In this document: positions 39,091-48,900 of the stretch, one piece after another
How the letters are laid out: every line of letters starts with the position of its first letter
Numbering within the stretch: the first letter of the stretch is position 1
Source of the DNA: an uncultured Rhizobiaceae group bacterium
GTDB lineage: Bacteria; Pseudomonadota; Alphaproteobacteria; Rhizobiales; Rhizobiaceae
Direction of reading: 5' to 3'
Assembly: GCA_947501445.1 (NCBI GenBank)
Contig: CANMVS010000006.1
Coordinates: 248,001 to 312,000, forward strand
Length of the DNA: 64,000 nucleotides
The notes under the pieces: generated by a model
What the model was told of the DNA's origin: nothing
Database searches by the model: none
Seen by the model: the letters and a program-made list of their open reading frames with translations, nothing else
Program-made: the position numbers and the translations under genes

Positions 39091-41028
39091 TTAGTCGCCG
39101 CCGCCCATAGGCTTCCAACCTATGATCAAGAGCGTCACGTCATCAAATTGCTCTGCGCCGCCGACAAAATGGTCCAGCGCTGTACTGACCGAGGTCAGCA
39201 GTGTCTCCATGTCGCTGTCCAGTTGAGCATGAATGACCTCTACCAGCCTATCAACGCCAAAGAACTTGCGGTCGCTGTTCTCCGCCTCTGTTACCCCATC
39301 GGTATATAAAACCACCCTGCTGTCAGATGGTAAGGTCAGATGACTGTTGCGGTAGGTTGACTTCGGTTTGACACCCAGTGGCATGTCAGGCAGGTCCGCG
39401 CTGATTGGTTTGACGCTGTTATGAGACGAGAGAATGGGTGAGATATGACCGGCATTTGCATAGGTTAACTCACCAGTACGTGTGTCGAGAACACCCAGGA
39501 ATAGCGTCACAAACATACGTGTCGAATTGTTCTTGCAAAGCTCTTCGTTCACTTGCGTCAAGACGTCGGACGGCTGGGGCACCGAGTCAGTTAGTCGGGC
39601 CAGTTGATGCGCTGCAAACCGCACCAAGCTAACGGTGCGCGACATCAACAGGGCTGAGGCGGTGCCCTTGTCTGACACATCGCCGATAAAGAAAACGATC
39701 CGATGTTCATCCATCCTGAACCGGTCATAAAAATCGCCACCGACCTCGCGCGCGGGTTCCATCAAGCCGACGGCTTGCACCGATGATCCCAGTTGCACCA
39801 GCTCGCTGTCTCCGGCAATCATGCTCAGTTGCAGGCGGCGGGCGGCATCCATTTCCCGTTCCAGCCGGTTAAGACTGGTACTCAGGGTGCGCCGAGTTTC
39901 GCGAAGGTCTTTGTTGCGATCCTCCAGCAGTTGATTGGATGCCGTCAATTCTTCGGTGGTCTGGTCCAGGAGTTCGAAAACAGCGGCCAATTCGCCCACT
40001 TCGTCCTGCCGGTAGCCCCGTTTGGAAAACGGGATCCACTTGCGGGACCGTGATGGTATCTCGCCGTATTTCTGATCAGCTTTTGCGCGGACAACGCTGG
40101 TTAGTTTACGGATCGGGGCGGTCACTCGCGTCGTGAAGTAAAGGGTCCCGAGCAGGCCAAGAATAATCGCGCCCACACCCAACGAGGCTGTAATCGCAAT
40201 CATATTGCGCACGGGGGCTTGAAAATCGGCTCTGGCGGCAACCCCGATGACATAAAGCGGGCTTTGTGCCACACGATGTCGTTGGATCAACAAGTCTTCG
40301 GTATCCAGAGTTTCGACATCAGCTGTTGGAGTCGGTACCGCGCTCAGATCCATCACCAACTCTGCAAAGGTAAAGCCTGTTTGATCCTGCAGCGCCATAA
40401 TCCCCCCGTGGCTGGGGCTGTCTTCAGCATGCAAGTGTTCCTGAACCACCAGTGGGTCGAGCAACAGGACTACAAATATCCCCTCAAGCAAGGTGCCACG
40501 ATCCGTTGCGGTGCGCCAGATGGCCAGACTGGGGTCGCTTCTGTCCCGTTCCAACACCAACTGCAGCACAGATGCAAACGGGCCGATATCGGTTGGCTGA
40601 CCGGTTGTGTCGGCCAGAACGTCCTTGCGACCTGAAAGCGAGAACACTTGTTCCCCTTCCGCGATGATCAGGACATCTGAAATCCATGGCTCTCGCGCAG
40701 CAAAGCCGCCAAGATATCCAGACAGGCCAGTCACAAAAACCGCCCGCAATGCCGGATCGCGCGCGACCGATAGCAACAATGAATCCGATGCCCAAAGATC
40801 TACCGTCCTTTCTCGCGCTTTAATAAAATCAGCCACCGCCCGAGCGCTTTGGGCAGTCAATTGTGTCAACTGCACTGTGGTTTGCTGCTCTAGAATACGC
40901 GAGGCATTTCGCGCAAACAGCGTCGTCAAACCTACCACCACCAGCGTCAGAATGATGACCGTCCACAGGATCAGTTGAACCCGCAGCGATCGGTTAAATG
41001 TCGTAACGGTCTGAAGCTCAATCGACAT
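39091..41028 (-). CDS. Membrane sensor with HAMP and SpoIIE-type (PP2C) phosphatase
   Basis: The 645-residue protein has a membrane helix (about 18-38), a large periplasmic sensor part with a Cache-like look, a second helix (MIAITASLGVGAIILGLLGT), a HAMP domain and a coiled coil (TEELTASNQLLEDRNKDLRE), then a PP2C domain. Metal acids are visible in AREVGGDFYDRF, FFIGDVSDKGTASALLMS, LYTDGVTEAEN and FDDVTLLIIGW. This is the RsbU/RsbP pattern that dephosphorylates a STAS protein. The ATG at 41028 overlaps the upstream gene; a GTG at 41058 is also possible. Its likely target is the STAS half of the nearby fused protein. Confidence 0.92.
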   Translation of the reverse strand: MSIELQTVTTFNRSLRVQLILWTVIILTLVVVGLTTLFARNASRILEQQTTVQLTQLTAQSARAVADFIKARERTVDLWASDSLLLSVARDPALRAVFVTGLSGYLGGFAAREPWISDVLIIAEGEQVFSLSGRKDVLADTTGQPTDIGPFASVLQLVLERDRSDPSLAIWRTATDRGTLLEGIFVVLLLDPLVVQEHLHAEDSPSHGGIMALQDQTGFTFAELVMDLSAVPTPTADVETLDTEDLLIQRHRVAQSPLYVIGVAARADFQAPVRNMIAITASLGVGAIILGLLGTLYFTTRVTAPIRKLTSVVRAKADQKYGEIPSRSRKWIPFSKRGYRQDEVGELAAVFELLDQTTEELTASNQLLEDRNKDLRETRRTLSTSLNRLEREMDAARRLQLSMIAGDSELVQLGSSVQAVGLMEPAREVGGDFYDRFRMDEHRIVFFIGDVSDKGTASALLMSRTVSLVRFAAHQLARLTDSVPQPSDVLTQVNEELCKNNSTRMFVTLFLGVLDTRTGELTYANAGHISPILSSHNSVKPISADLPDMPLGVKPKSTYRNSHLTLPSDSRVVLYTDGVTEAENSDRKFFGVDRLVEVIHAQLDSDMETLLTSVSTALDHFVGGAEQFDDVTLLIIGWKPMGGGD

Positions 41029-41935
41029 TGGATTGGGGCTCCATCCTGCGTTCTGCACCCGGCAAAGTGTTCACCAATACTTCGAACTCGTTAAGCGTCA
41101 CACCAAGGTGGTGCTGCCAGGCCCGATTTAAAAGCGAATGCGGCTCCTCTTTTTGAGCACGCACAAAATCGATCAAGGCGCCATGAAGCGAGGCATTTCC
41201 CGGATGCAGCCCCCAGCCCAATTCCTGTAACGGACCGATTGCAAAAGCGGGGGAAAGTTCCGGGTGAAATGTCTTGGCGGCAAACACCGCGATATCCGCA
41301 TCCGTCAGTGTGAAATCAGCAACCCCTCTGCGTACCATTTCCAGTGGCTCCACAGGGCTGGCAGGCAGGATTTTTACCGGGTTATCGCGAAATTCCTGCG
41401 TGTTCTTGTTCAGCATCCAGGTGTGGAAAGATGAATTCGGAGTGACCGCAATGGATTTACCCGCCAGCGCCGCCAGGCCGCCGAACTCGGACAGCCGCTC
41501 ACTACGCACAATCGCTATCATGCGGTTTTCAAACAGCGGTACGATGTTCATTTTCGAAAGTCGCCACGGCAGACGCGCCAGATTGGTGGCGTAGATGTCA
41601 CAGGCGTCCTCCGCGAGCAACCTTGGCACATAGGGATCAGCGCGTCGGACCCTGCCGTTGCTGTCTTCAAACTGTTCACTCCAGCCCACCACCCGGTGTT
41701 CGACGGTAACCTCCCCCAATGTCGCGGCCAAAATCGATACCTGATCCACCAAAAACCCTTCGTATGTGCAATCCTTGCTGCAACCCTCTGGGATGACCTG
41801 AACCAGAGCCGGGTTCAGCAACGCAAAACAGGCACGCAGAGTACCGCGTGCCCTGATCTCGTCCAATGATGCTGCCTGAGCGCCCCCCAGAATTGAAAGA
41901 CACACCGTCAGAAAACAAGCGCCAATGCGGATCAT
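41018..41935 (-). CDS. Periplasmic substrate-binding protein, SBP_bac_3-like (paralogue 2)
   Basis: The 305-residue product has a signal peptide (to about residue 21, GAQA) and the amino-acid binding-protein fold. It starts LDEIRARGTLRACFALLNP and carries an unusual CxxxC (EGCSKDCTYEGF) just after. No ABC permease or ATPase is nearby. The start overlaps the stop of the upstream paralogue (ATGA), and the end overlaps the phosphatase gene, so all three are translated together. I infer that it feeds the sensor domain of that phosphatase. A loose-binding periplasmic protein of a lost transporter is the alternative. Confidence 0.82.
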   Translation of the reverse strand: MIRIGACFLTVCLSILGGAQAASLDEIRARGTLRACFALLNPALVQVIPEGCSKDCTYEGFLVDQVSILAATLGEVTVEHRVVGWSEQFEDSNGRVRRADPYVPRLLAEDACDIYATNLARLPWRLSKMNIVPLFENRMIAIVRSERLSEFGGLAALAGKSIAVTPNSSFHTWMLNKNTQEFRDNPVKILPASPVEPLEMVRRGVADFTLTDADIAVFAAKTFHPELSPAFAIGPLQELGWGLHPGNASLHGALIDFVRAQKEEPHSLLNRAWQHHLGVTLNEFEVLVNTLPGAERRMEPQSNVD

Positions 41936-42831
41936 TGAATGGCGCTCACCAGGCGGACGAAATCCGCAAATGACATACCATAATAGCGATTCCAAAGCTC
42001 ATTAAGATCTGAATTCGGGACTGTTCTTTGCTTTATAAAGAATGCCTTGATCAGTGCACCCATCTCAATGTCGCCCTTTTCGTACCCCCAACACCCCTCG
42101 TCCGTTGGTCCCACGGCAAAGGCCGCTGCCGAATTTTTGGACGTATGTCGGGTCTGATGAAGCGCGTCCAGTACGGCCACCACAGTGAAATCAACCTCTC
42201 CCTGATCTACCGCTGGCACGGATTCATCATAGGGTCGAAATGTTACGTTTATCGGATTTTCTTTCAACGGGCCCGCGTTCTGATCCTCGACCCAGCTGTG
42301 CAGGGACATACTGCGTTCAACGGACACCGAATGACCGGCGAGGTCTTCCAGTTTCTTGAAATCACCTTGCCGGTCTTTGTGTGTGACCACCATCATCCGG
42401 CTGGGAAGGAAACATTCCATATCCATCTTCTTGCGCCGCCAATCGAGTGACACCATGACGGCACCAATCATGTCACATTGATCTGTTGCCAACGCGGCGG
42501 GTGTATAGCTGCCGTCTTTGTCTGTGACGCCATCAGCGTTGTGAAACAGCTCGTCCCAACTTTGCACATAGTACTCGGGGGTCAGATCAAGGCTGTTGGC
42601 AAAGACCTCTACCAGATCACCGATCAGCCCTTCGTATTGACAGTATCCCCTGCAATCTTCCGGGATCACCTGACCGTCCGGCGGGTTTGCGGTGGGCACA
42701 CAAGACCGCAGAACACCTGATTCCAATATCTCCGACACGGACCTGGCCAATGCCGGGTTACAAAGCAATGATGTAACGATCAAAAGCACGCCAAGGTCAA
42801 AAATATGTTTTATGCGTCTCCAAAATCCCAT
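41932..42831 (-). CDS. Periplasmic substrate-binding protein, SBP_bac_3-like (paralogue 1)
   Basis: The 299-residue product has a signal peptide (to about residue 30, PALA) and the same plan as the next gene: VLRSCVPTANPPDGQVIPE, then EDCRGYCQYEGL with the same CxxxC. Both proteins share QVIPE-x-C-x3-C-x-YEG, so they are paralogues. The motif is not part of the usual SBP_bac_3 pattern and may form a disulfide. CTGGGGAT before the ATG at 42831 supports the start. It heads the operon that goes on to the second protein, the phosphatase and the cotransporter. Confidence 0.82.
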   Translation of the reverse strand: MGFWRRIKHIFDLGVLLIVTSLLCNPALARSVSEILESGVLRSCVPTANPPDGQVIPEDCRGYCQYEGLIGDLVEVFANSLDLTPEYYVQSWDELFHNADGVTDKDGSYTPAALATDQCDMIGAVMVSLDWRRKKMDMECFLPSRMMVVTHKDRQGDFKKLEDLAGHSVSVERSMSLHSWVEDQNAGPLKENPINVTFRPYDESVPAVDQGEVDFTVVAVLDALHQTRHTSKNSAAAFAVGPTDEGCWGYEKGDIEMGALIKAFFIKQRTVPNSDLNELWNRYYGMSFADFVRLVSAIQ

Positions 42832-42923
42832 ATCCCCAGTCCCCCACTGTGTGCGTTGCGGCACAATTATTTCGTTTTACATTAGTGATAAACATTTGTT
42901 TCCCAACAATACACTAGGTAGGG

Positions 42924-42933
42924 CACCTAGGTG
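42924..42933. promoter_or_regulatory. Perfect palindrome upstream of the binding-protein operon
   Basis: CACCTAGGTG is a perfect 10-bp palindrome about 93 bases upstream of the first start codon, in an AT-rich gap (42832-42982). A related CACTAGG lies just beside it. It may bind a regulator such as the nearby LuxR-type protein. This is a guess from symmetry and place. Confidence 0.3.
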
Positions 42934-43029
42934 TTTAGTCCCAGACTTCGATGGTACAATGTTGTCTGCTGAATGGAAGCAAGGTAACCGGTTGGTCTGG
43001 TCGCTCTGGCGAGGTCAGAGGGGGCTCTG

Positions 43030-44535
43030 TTACGCTGCTGTTGCAGCGTAACGCCATGGCATGAGTTCGTCGAGGCGAGTGACTTTATGGTCGGCGATTT
43101 GAGCGAGAACCCAGGTGAGCCAGGCTTGGGGATCGACGCCGTTGAGCTTGGCAGTTTCGATCAGGGAATAGGCGATGGCTGCCGCCTTGCCGCAGCCTTC
43201 GGAGCCAACGAAGAGGTAATTTTTCCGGCCCAAAGCCACACAACGGATTGATCTTTCGGCACAATTATTATCGAGTTCCAAGAATCCGTTCTCCAGATAT
43301 CCGCGCATTTTTCCCATGCGGCCGAGGGCGTAGCGGATGACCTTTGCCAGTTCGGATTTGCCCGAGATGCGGGCCAGTTGCGCGACGAGCCAGGCTTCCA
43401 GATCATCAAAGACAGGTTTGGCATCGCTCTGGCGTAGGGCGACACGCTCGTCCGGGGAGTTTCCCCGCGCGGCTTTCTCAACAGCATAGAGAAGCGCGAT
43501 GCGGCGGATCGCCTCTTCGGCGATCTTTGATCCTTGCGACTGGAAGATGTCGACGAATTTGCGTCTGACATGCGCCATGCAGGCCATCTCGTGAATCGCT
43601 TCTTTGGCGAACAGACCGTTGAACCCAGTGTAGCCATCTGCGTGGATCCAGCCTTTGTAATTGGCGAGATGTTCGGAAGGATGTTTGCCTTCCCGGTCTT
43701 TGCTGAACTTGTACCAGGCTGCTGGCGGATCGCCGCTGGCCCATGGCCGTTCATCGCGCACATAGGTCCAGATGCGAGCTGTCGCGCACCGCTTTTTGGC
43801 CTGCATTTTTATAGGCGTATCGTCCGCGAAGTTGGCCGCGCCCGAACGAACGTGCCGACCGATGGCCTCGGCCAGTGGTTCCAGAAGCCTCGTGGACTGC
43901 CCGACCCAACCTGCCAGCGTGGAGTGGTCAAGATCGATGCCCTCCCGCTCCATGATCTGGCTTTGCCGATACAGAGGACAGTGATCCGCATATTTGCTCA
44001 CCAGCACATGCGCCAGCAAACCCGCGCCAGGACGGCCGCGCTCGATCGGGCGCGAGGGAAGTGCGGCCTGTACAATCCGGTCGCAGCATTTGCACGCCAT
44101 GCGCGGGCGCACGATCCGGTTCACGATGAAGCGGCCTGGGACATATTCCAATTCCTCGGTCACATCCTCGCCAATGGCGCGCAACGCGCCGCCGCACTTG
44201 CAGTTGCCGCCGGGGCTCAGCAGTTTCTCATGGCGCGGCAGTGACGATGGCAGCGGCTTGCGCTTTGGTTTTTGCTTCGGCTCCGCAGTGTCGCTGGCAT
44301 CTTCTTCTGTCGTGACGCTGGCGACAGCGGTCTCTTTCTCTTCCAATCGAAGCTGCAGGTTCAGCTGATCCGCGGATTCAGATTTGGACCCAAAGCGGTG
44401 CCGATTATGGCCCGCAAGCTGATGCTTCAGCTTCTCGATCTCCAGGGCCTGAGCCTTGGCCAGTTCAACCAAACCCTCAGCTGCTACGCGCAACTCACCG
44501 GGATCGGATGGCAGGGTTTTGGGCGTGTCGAACAT
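43030..44535 (-). CDS. tnpC: IS66 transposase TnpC (DDE)
   Basis: The 501-residue DDE transposase is intact. An N-terminal leucine-rich coiled coil ([17 protein letters not shown] region) leads to a zinc-binding Cys cluster (KCGGAL, CKCCDRI), then the catalytic core: Asp in FADDTPIKM, Asp in [11 protein letters not shown], Glu in NNCAERSIR. The start at MFDTPKT is chosen because upstream sequence overlaps tnpB remnants. It cuts and joins the IS ends, but IS66 movement also needs TnpA and TnpB. Confidence 0.93.
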   Translation of the reverse strand: MFDTPKTLPSDPGELRVAAEGLVELAKAQALEIEKLKHQLAGHNRHRFGSKSESADQLNLQLRLEEKETAVASVTTEEDASDTAEPKQKPKRKPLPSSLPRHEKLLSPGGNCKCGGALRAIGEDVTEELEYVPGRFIVNRIVRPRMACKCCDRIVQAALPSRPIERGRPGAGLLAHVLVSKYADHCPLYRQSQIMEREGIDLDHSTLAGWVGQSTRLLEPLAEAIGRHVRSGAANFADDTPIKMQAKKRCATARIWTYVRDERPWASGDPPAAWYKFSKDREGKHPSEHLANYKGWIHADGYTGFNGLFAKEAIHEMACMAHVRRKFVDIFQSQGSKIAEEAIRRIALLYAVEKAARGNSPDERVALRQSDAKPVFDDLEAWLVAQLARISGKSELAKVIRYALGRMGKMRGYLENGFLELDNNCAERSIRCVALGRKNYLFVGSEGCGKAAAIAYSLIETAKLNGVDPQAWLTWVLAQIADHKVTRLDELMPWRYAATAA

Positions 44536-44573
44536 GCCCCGGCTTATAGCCGAGTTCGACGTCAGTGTGAATC

Positions 44574-44985
44574 CTATGATGCTGGATTTGCTGATAAATT
44601 GCCCGCTGTTAAAGGCCGCCATGTCCGCTGCGGTGCCCGCCAGTCAATCCCTTCCAAAAGCATCGACAATTGCGCCGGGCTGACCGTCACCTTACCATCC
44701 GACGCCGATGGCCACACGAATTTGCCCTTCTCCGGGCGCTTTGAAAACATGCAAGCGCCTTGGCCATCCCACCCCTTGCCCGGCAGGGTATTGCGCAGCA
44801 ATGCCCGAGAGGAGGAGGATCTTCACCAGATCACCGCGGCGACCGCGAAACACGAACAAATGACCGGAATACGGGTCCTGCTTCAGAACGCTCTCTGCTA
44901 AAGCCGACAGCCCATTGAACTGCTTACGCATGTCGGTGACACCGGCGGCCAGCCAAACCCGCGTGTTCGACGGAACCGGGATCAC
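44574..44985 (-). pseudogene. tnpB: IS66 TnpB (Orf2), frameshifted
   Basis: The first part reads as normal TnpB ([37 protein letters not shown]). The remaining normal sequence ([36 protein letters not shown]) is in another frame. Between them lies an extra stretch of about 40-45 bases (near 44780-44830) compared with the family pattern, which shifts the frame. TnpB is probably not made, so the element may be immobile unless another IS66 supplies it. Confidence 0.85.
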
Positions 44986-45368
44986 GCCATCATTCCCTTG
45001 ATCAATCCGAGAACCGCTGCGAGCTCCGTCGTTCCCTCGACCAATATGCGCCGCCCGTCCGACAAGGTGATATCAACTCGCTGCGCCGCCACCATGCCGC
45101 CTGTCTTCGGTCGGTCATCGGCCACTGGGACGGCGACACTGCCCTCGATCTCAATCGGAATAAAGTTCATGTCCGAGACCAAGCCGTCTCCTTCGGACTC
45201 TGGCGCAAACCTCGGGTCCTTCAACCACGTGTGGATGAGATTAGCATTCATTGAATAACGTCGCGCAACCTGCGCCACCGAAACACCCGCCACCGTCGTC
45301 TGCGCACAAATCGAACGCTTCTCATCATCCGACCAGAACCGCTTCTTCTGACCCTTTTTGCCCGCCAT
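44982..45368 (-). CDS. tnpA: IS66 accessory protein TnpA
   Basis: The 128-residue protein begins [19 protein letters not shown], a typical IS66 TnpA start, with a helix-turn-helix ([18 protein letters not shown]). GAGG seven bases before the ATG at 45368 supports the start over a codon 21 bases upstream. It overlaps tnpB by 4 bases (ATGA). TnpA is needed with TnpB and TnpC for transposition. Confidence 0.9.
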   Translation of the reverse strand: MAGKKGQKKRFWSDDEKRSICAQTTVAGVSVAQVARRYSMNANLIHTWLKDPRFAPESEGDGLVSDMNFIPIEIEGSVAVPVADDRPKTGGMVAAQRVDITLSDGRRILVEGTTELAAVLGLIKGMMA

Positions 45369-45453
45369 AAACCGCCTCAAGATGTCCATTACCGAAAATG
45401 GACATTATCACTCCCGCTCAAACGCTGTCAGAGCGGTCAGGCCGGACGGTTAC

Positions 45454-45944
45454 ATTGAAAATGAGTATGCCTGTACGCAACTACCCGGTACAGATCACTC
45501 TTTGTACCGGGGGCTGTAAATCTTGGTTTACAGGAAGGGGCCATGACTGTCCGCCCGGCAACAACATGTCCGGCACCGTTCCAGCCCATGCTGCATATTT
45601 GCTTTATTCAGGCAGCGCAGGCCTATTTTCCAGGTCAGGCAATCGCTTCAATTTCAACGAAATGACTGATCGTTGGGGTAAAGCTTGTTGATGTGACCTC
45701 TATCGTTAATTCAACCGGCGATCCGATCAGATCCACCAGATCATCGTTGTCACCGATCAAAATCCGGCCATAACTGTCCATGTTAAAGGCGTTGCGGCCA
45801 TCGCCATCCGCATCGCTGTTGCCTGCGGTAATCGCAAAACTGAAAACGTCGTCATCCTGATCAAAGACGAGGACCTGGGCGAGTTCTGTCCCATTTTGCG
45901 CGTCGGGCCGGGCAACGCTGCTTGTATCCGTTATGCTTACGACC
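45454..45944. repeat. 491-bp direct repeat, right copy
   Basis: This copy begins at the first base after the IS66 tip and ends at codon level inside the giant gene. It pairs with 33406-33896 in the same orientation at an offset of 12,048 bp. The coding part belongs to the intact giant gene. Confidence 0.9.
45484..45533 (-). terminator. Two stem-loops in the 3' flank of the giant gene
   Basis: CCCGGTACA with TGTACCGGG (45484-45511) and CTGTAAA with TTTACAG (45514-45533) lie about 100-150 bases past the giant gene stop. They could end transcription or protect the 3' end of the mRNA. There is no T tract. Confidence 0.4.
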
Positions 45945-48900
45945 GGGGCTTCATCAACATCGGCAATAGAGATATTCAGTGTCGCCACATCAGCAACGCC
46001 GTTGTCGATATTTGGATCATGGACTTTCACCTGCGCGGTGATCATATCCGAATGTTCGTAGTTATACCCTGTACCGGCCCTGATATAGATGGCGTTGCCG
46101 TCAATCTCGAAAGGAGCACCGTCGTCCTGCTGAAGGCTGATGATCGTCTTGCCAAGCCCCATATCATTAAGGTCAATATCCGCAACCTTGACCCGCGTGG
46201 TCGTGTCGATGTCTTCTGCAATACTCGTGACCACGTCTGACAGTGCGATTGTCGGGGCCACCACCGCTGGTGCATCCTGCAGGATTGCGACGGCATGATT
46301 TGTTGCAATGTCTATTCCCGAAAACGTACCATCGGCAAAGGTCAGCTGCTCAATATCATAGACCGTGTCGGTACCGTCATCACCATCAGGTGAATAAAGG
46401 TCACGGACCCGGAACGCCGTCCCAAGCGGTTCTCCGTCAACTGCAACAATCGAATAATCATCGATAAACCCGCTGAATATTGCGGTATCCCTGATACCGT
46501 ATGACAAATCATCCTCGACACCGGGATTGTTGATATCGCGGTACGTGCCGCCCTGGATGATATCGTTGCCTTCGCCGCCGGTGAAAGTGTCGGCTCCATC
46601 AAGGCCAATCATTCGATCCCTGCCGCTGCCGCCCACAAGAATATTATTACCGCTCTGACCAAGAAGCGTATCACTGCCGTCTCCGCCAATCAGTGTGTCG
46701 TTGCCGTTACCGCCATCCAGAAAATCGTCCCCATCACCGCCGTTCAGGGTGTCGGCACCATCCTTGCCTTCAATTACGTCATCTCCTTCGCCGCCATAAC
46801 TCTGATCTTCACCGGAGCCGCCATAGATTTTATCATCGCCAGCTCCCCCATATGTATAGGATTGAAAACCAGCGTAAATCGTATCGGCTCCAGCACCACC
46901 GTAGGCATGGCCACGGCCTTCCGCACCCAATGTGATCAGATCGTCACCTTCATCGCCGTAAAGCCAGATGGAATTGACATCATCGACGCCATTGAGTGTA
47001 TCGTTGCCGGCACCACCATAGGCGCGGTCGTCGGCAAAAAAAGCAGGATTGCTGACCGGTGAGACGTCAATCGTATCATCGTCATCGCCACCATAAATGA
47101 TGTCCCGCTGCTGGCCACCGATGATATGGTCATTACCCGCACCGCCGCTCAGAATGTTCTCACCATCGGGATTTGGAACATAAGCAATGGGGTTGTTGGA
47201 GATCGGCGTGCCACCATAAATTGTGTCGTTACCACCGTGGCCATTGATTATATCATTGCCACTACCCCCAACCATCAGGTCATCAGCATCGGTACCATCA
47301 AGGATGTCATCTTCGACCGGAGCCTCATAGTCCGGTAATACATCAACGGCCTCATTCCACAGGGTCGTCAGATCAACCGTCATATCGGCAAATTCAACAA
47401 AATCAACATCGCGAACCAGATCAGTGCCTTCATTGCCGTCGGCCGCATCCAGGTCGCGGATCGCAAGCACCGGATTTGCGGCATCACCCGATACCCGCAT
47501 GATGGCAAAGGTGCTGCGCTCACCCAGGTAGACAGCCGTATCAACCTGATTGTACGGTTCCGGATTGCCAACCGTAATGGTCACTTTGCCGATGTCCAGT
47601 TTTTGACCATCCCACAGGTAGTATTCGATTGTGTCCACGCCAACAAAATCGGGATCAGGCTGGTAGAAAATCCGGCCAATTCCCATTGTCGGCAGAAGAT
47701 ATGTAACGTCTGAACCGACGCTCGGCTCAGTGACAACGCCATAGTTGTACACACCACCAGATAGGCTTGCTGTGCCATGCTGGGGCGCCGTTGCAAACCC
47801 ACCAAGAATAACGATCTGGTCTATTGTCCATTCGCCTGGTGTCCCGTCGGTACTGTCTGTTGGCAAATTACCAAATTGGAGGGCCTCATGTATCAATAAA
47901 CCGATATCCTCGGTTTCAGACACGCCGTCGACAAAGATCTCCGGTAAGCTGCCATATTCAAACGATACACTTACCCCATCCAGATCATAATCATTGGCCA
48001 GGACGTCGATGAGTACACCCTCCCCAACGAGGGTTGTTGCCGTATCCCACATCGCAACGGGCGCGATGTTTTGATCAGAACCAGGATTACCATCCACGAC
48101 AACAGTTACCAGCGTTTGAGCTGTTTGTTGCCCATCGGTGATTTCATAGACAAAAGCATCCTTGCCCTGGAAACCACTTTGCGGCGTATAGGTCAGTGTT
48201 CCATCATCATTGACAACAACCGTTCCGTTGCCATATTCGCTCGTCGGATTGTCAAGAACACGTACTCTGATATCAGATATCGTGAGGTTGTCGCCATCAA
48301 GATCGGTATCATTGGCCAGAACGTCAATGGTGATCGACGTGTTCTCGCCGGTGCGCACTTTATCTCCATTTGCCACGGGTCCACTGTTGCCCCAGCCAAT
48401 AATGATATCATCACCGGCACCACCAATCATCCGGTCGGAGCCGGCACCGCCGAGAATGACATCATCGCCACCGCCGCCATCCAGGAGATCGTCACCACGC
48501 AACCCCTCAAGAATATCATTGTACATGCCTGCACGAATATCATCATTGGCATCAACGATATTGCTGTGTTTGGAGGCGGAATTGGAAAGGGAAAAACCGG
48601 CGTAGACATCGTCCAGACCAAGATAGTGAATACCTTCATCCAGATGGCTGCGTTCCGCGATATGTGGTATTTCGCTATATGCATAGAGGCTGACGTACTC
48701 TACGTGCCCTGTGGTTTCATCAATTCGCCTCAGCGCACTATAAACTTGTGCATGGGAATATATGAAATGACCAAATCCATCTGGCTCAGAGACAACATCA
48801 CGAATGATAGGATTTGCTAGCAAACTATCATCGGAGTCAACAAAACTCAGCTCCCAGCCATCGGCCTGTAGATAATCTCCGATACCGTCTCCGTCAGCGT

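Larger units (their letters stand above)
42983..45453 (-). mobile_element. IS66 family insertion sequence
   Basis: The element is 2,471 bp between imperfect inverted repeats that start GTAACCG at both ends (17 of 23 bases match: GTAACCGGTTGGTCTGG on the left, GTAACCGTCCGGCCTGA read inward on the right). It holds tnpA, a damaged tnpB and tnpC on the minus strand. The flanks do not match (GAAGCAAG left, ATTGAAAA right), so the expected 8-bp target duplication is missing. This suggests a deletion or recombination next to the element. Its right tip abuts the 491-bp repeat. Confidence 0.9.
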
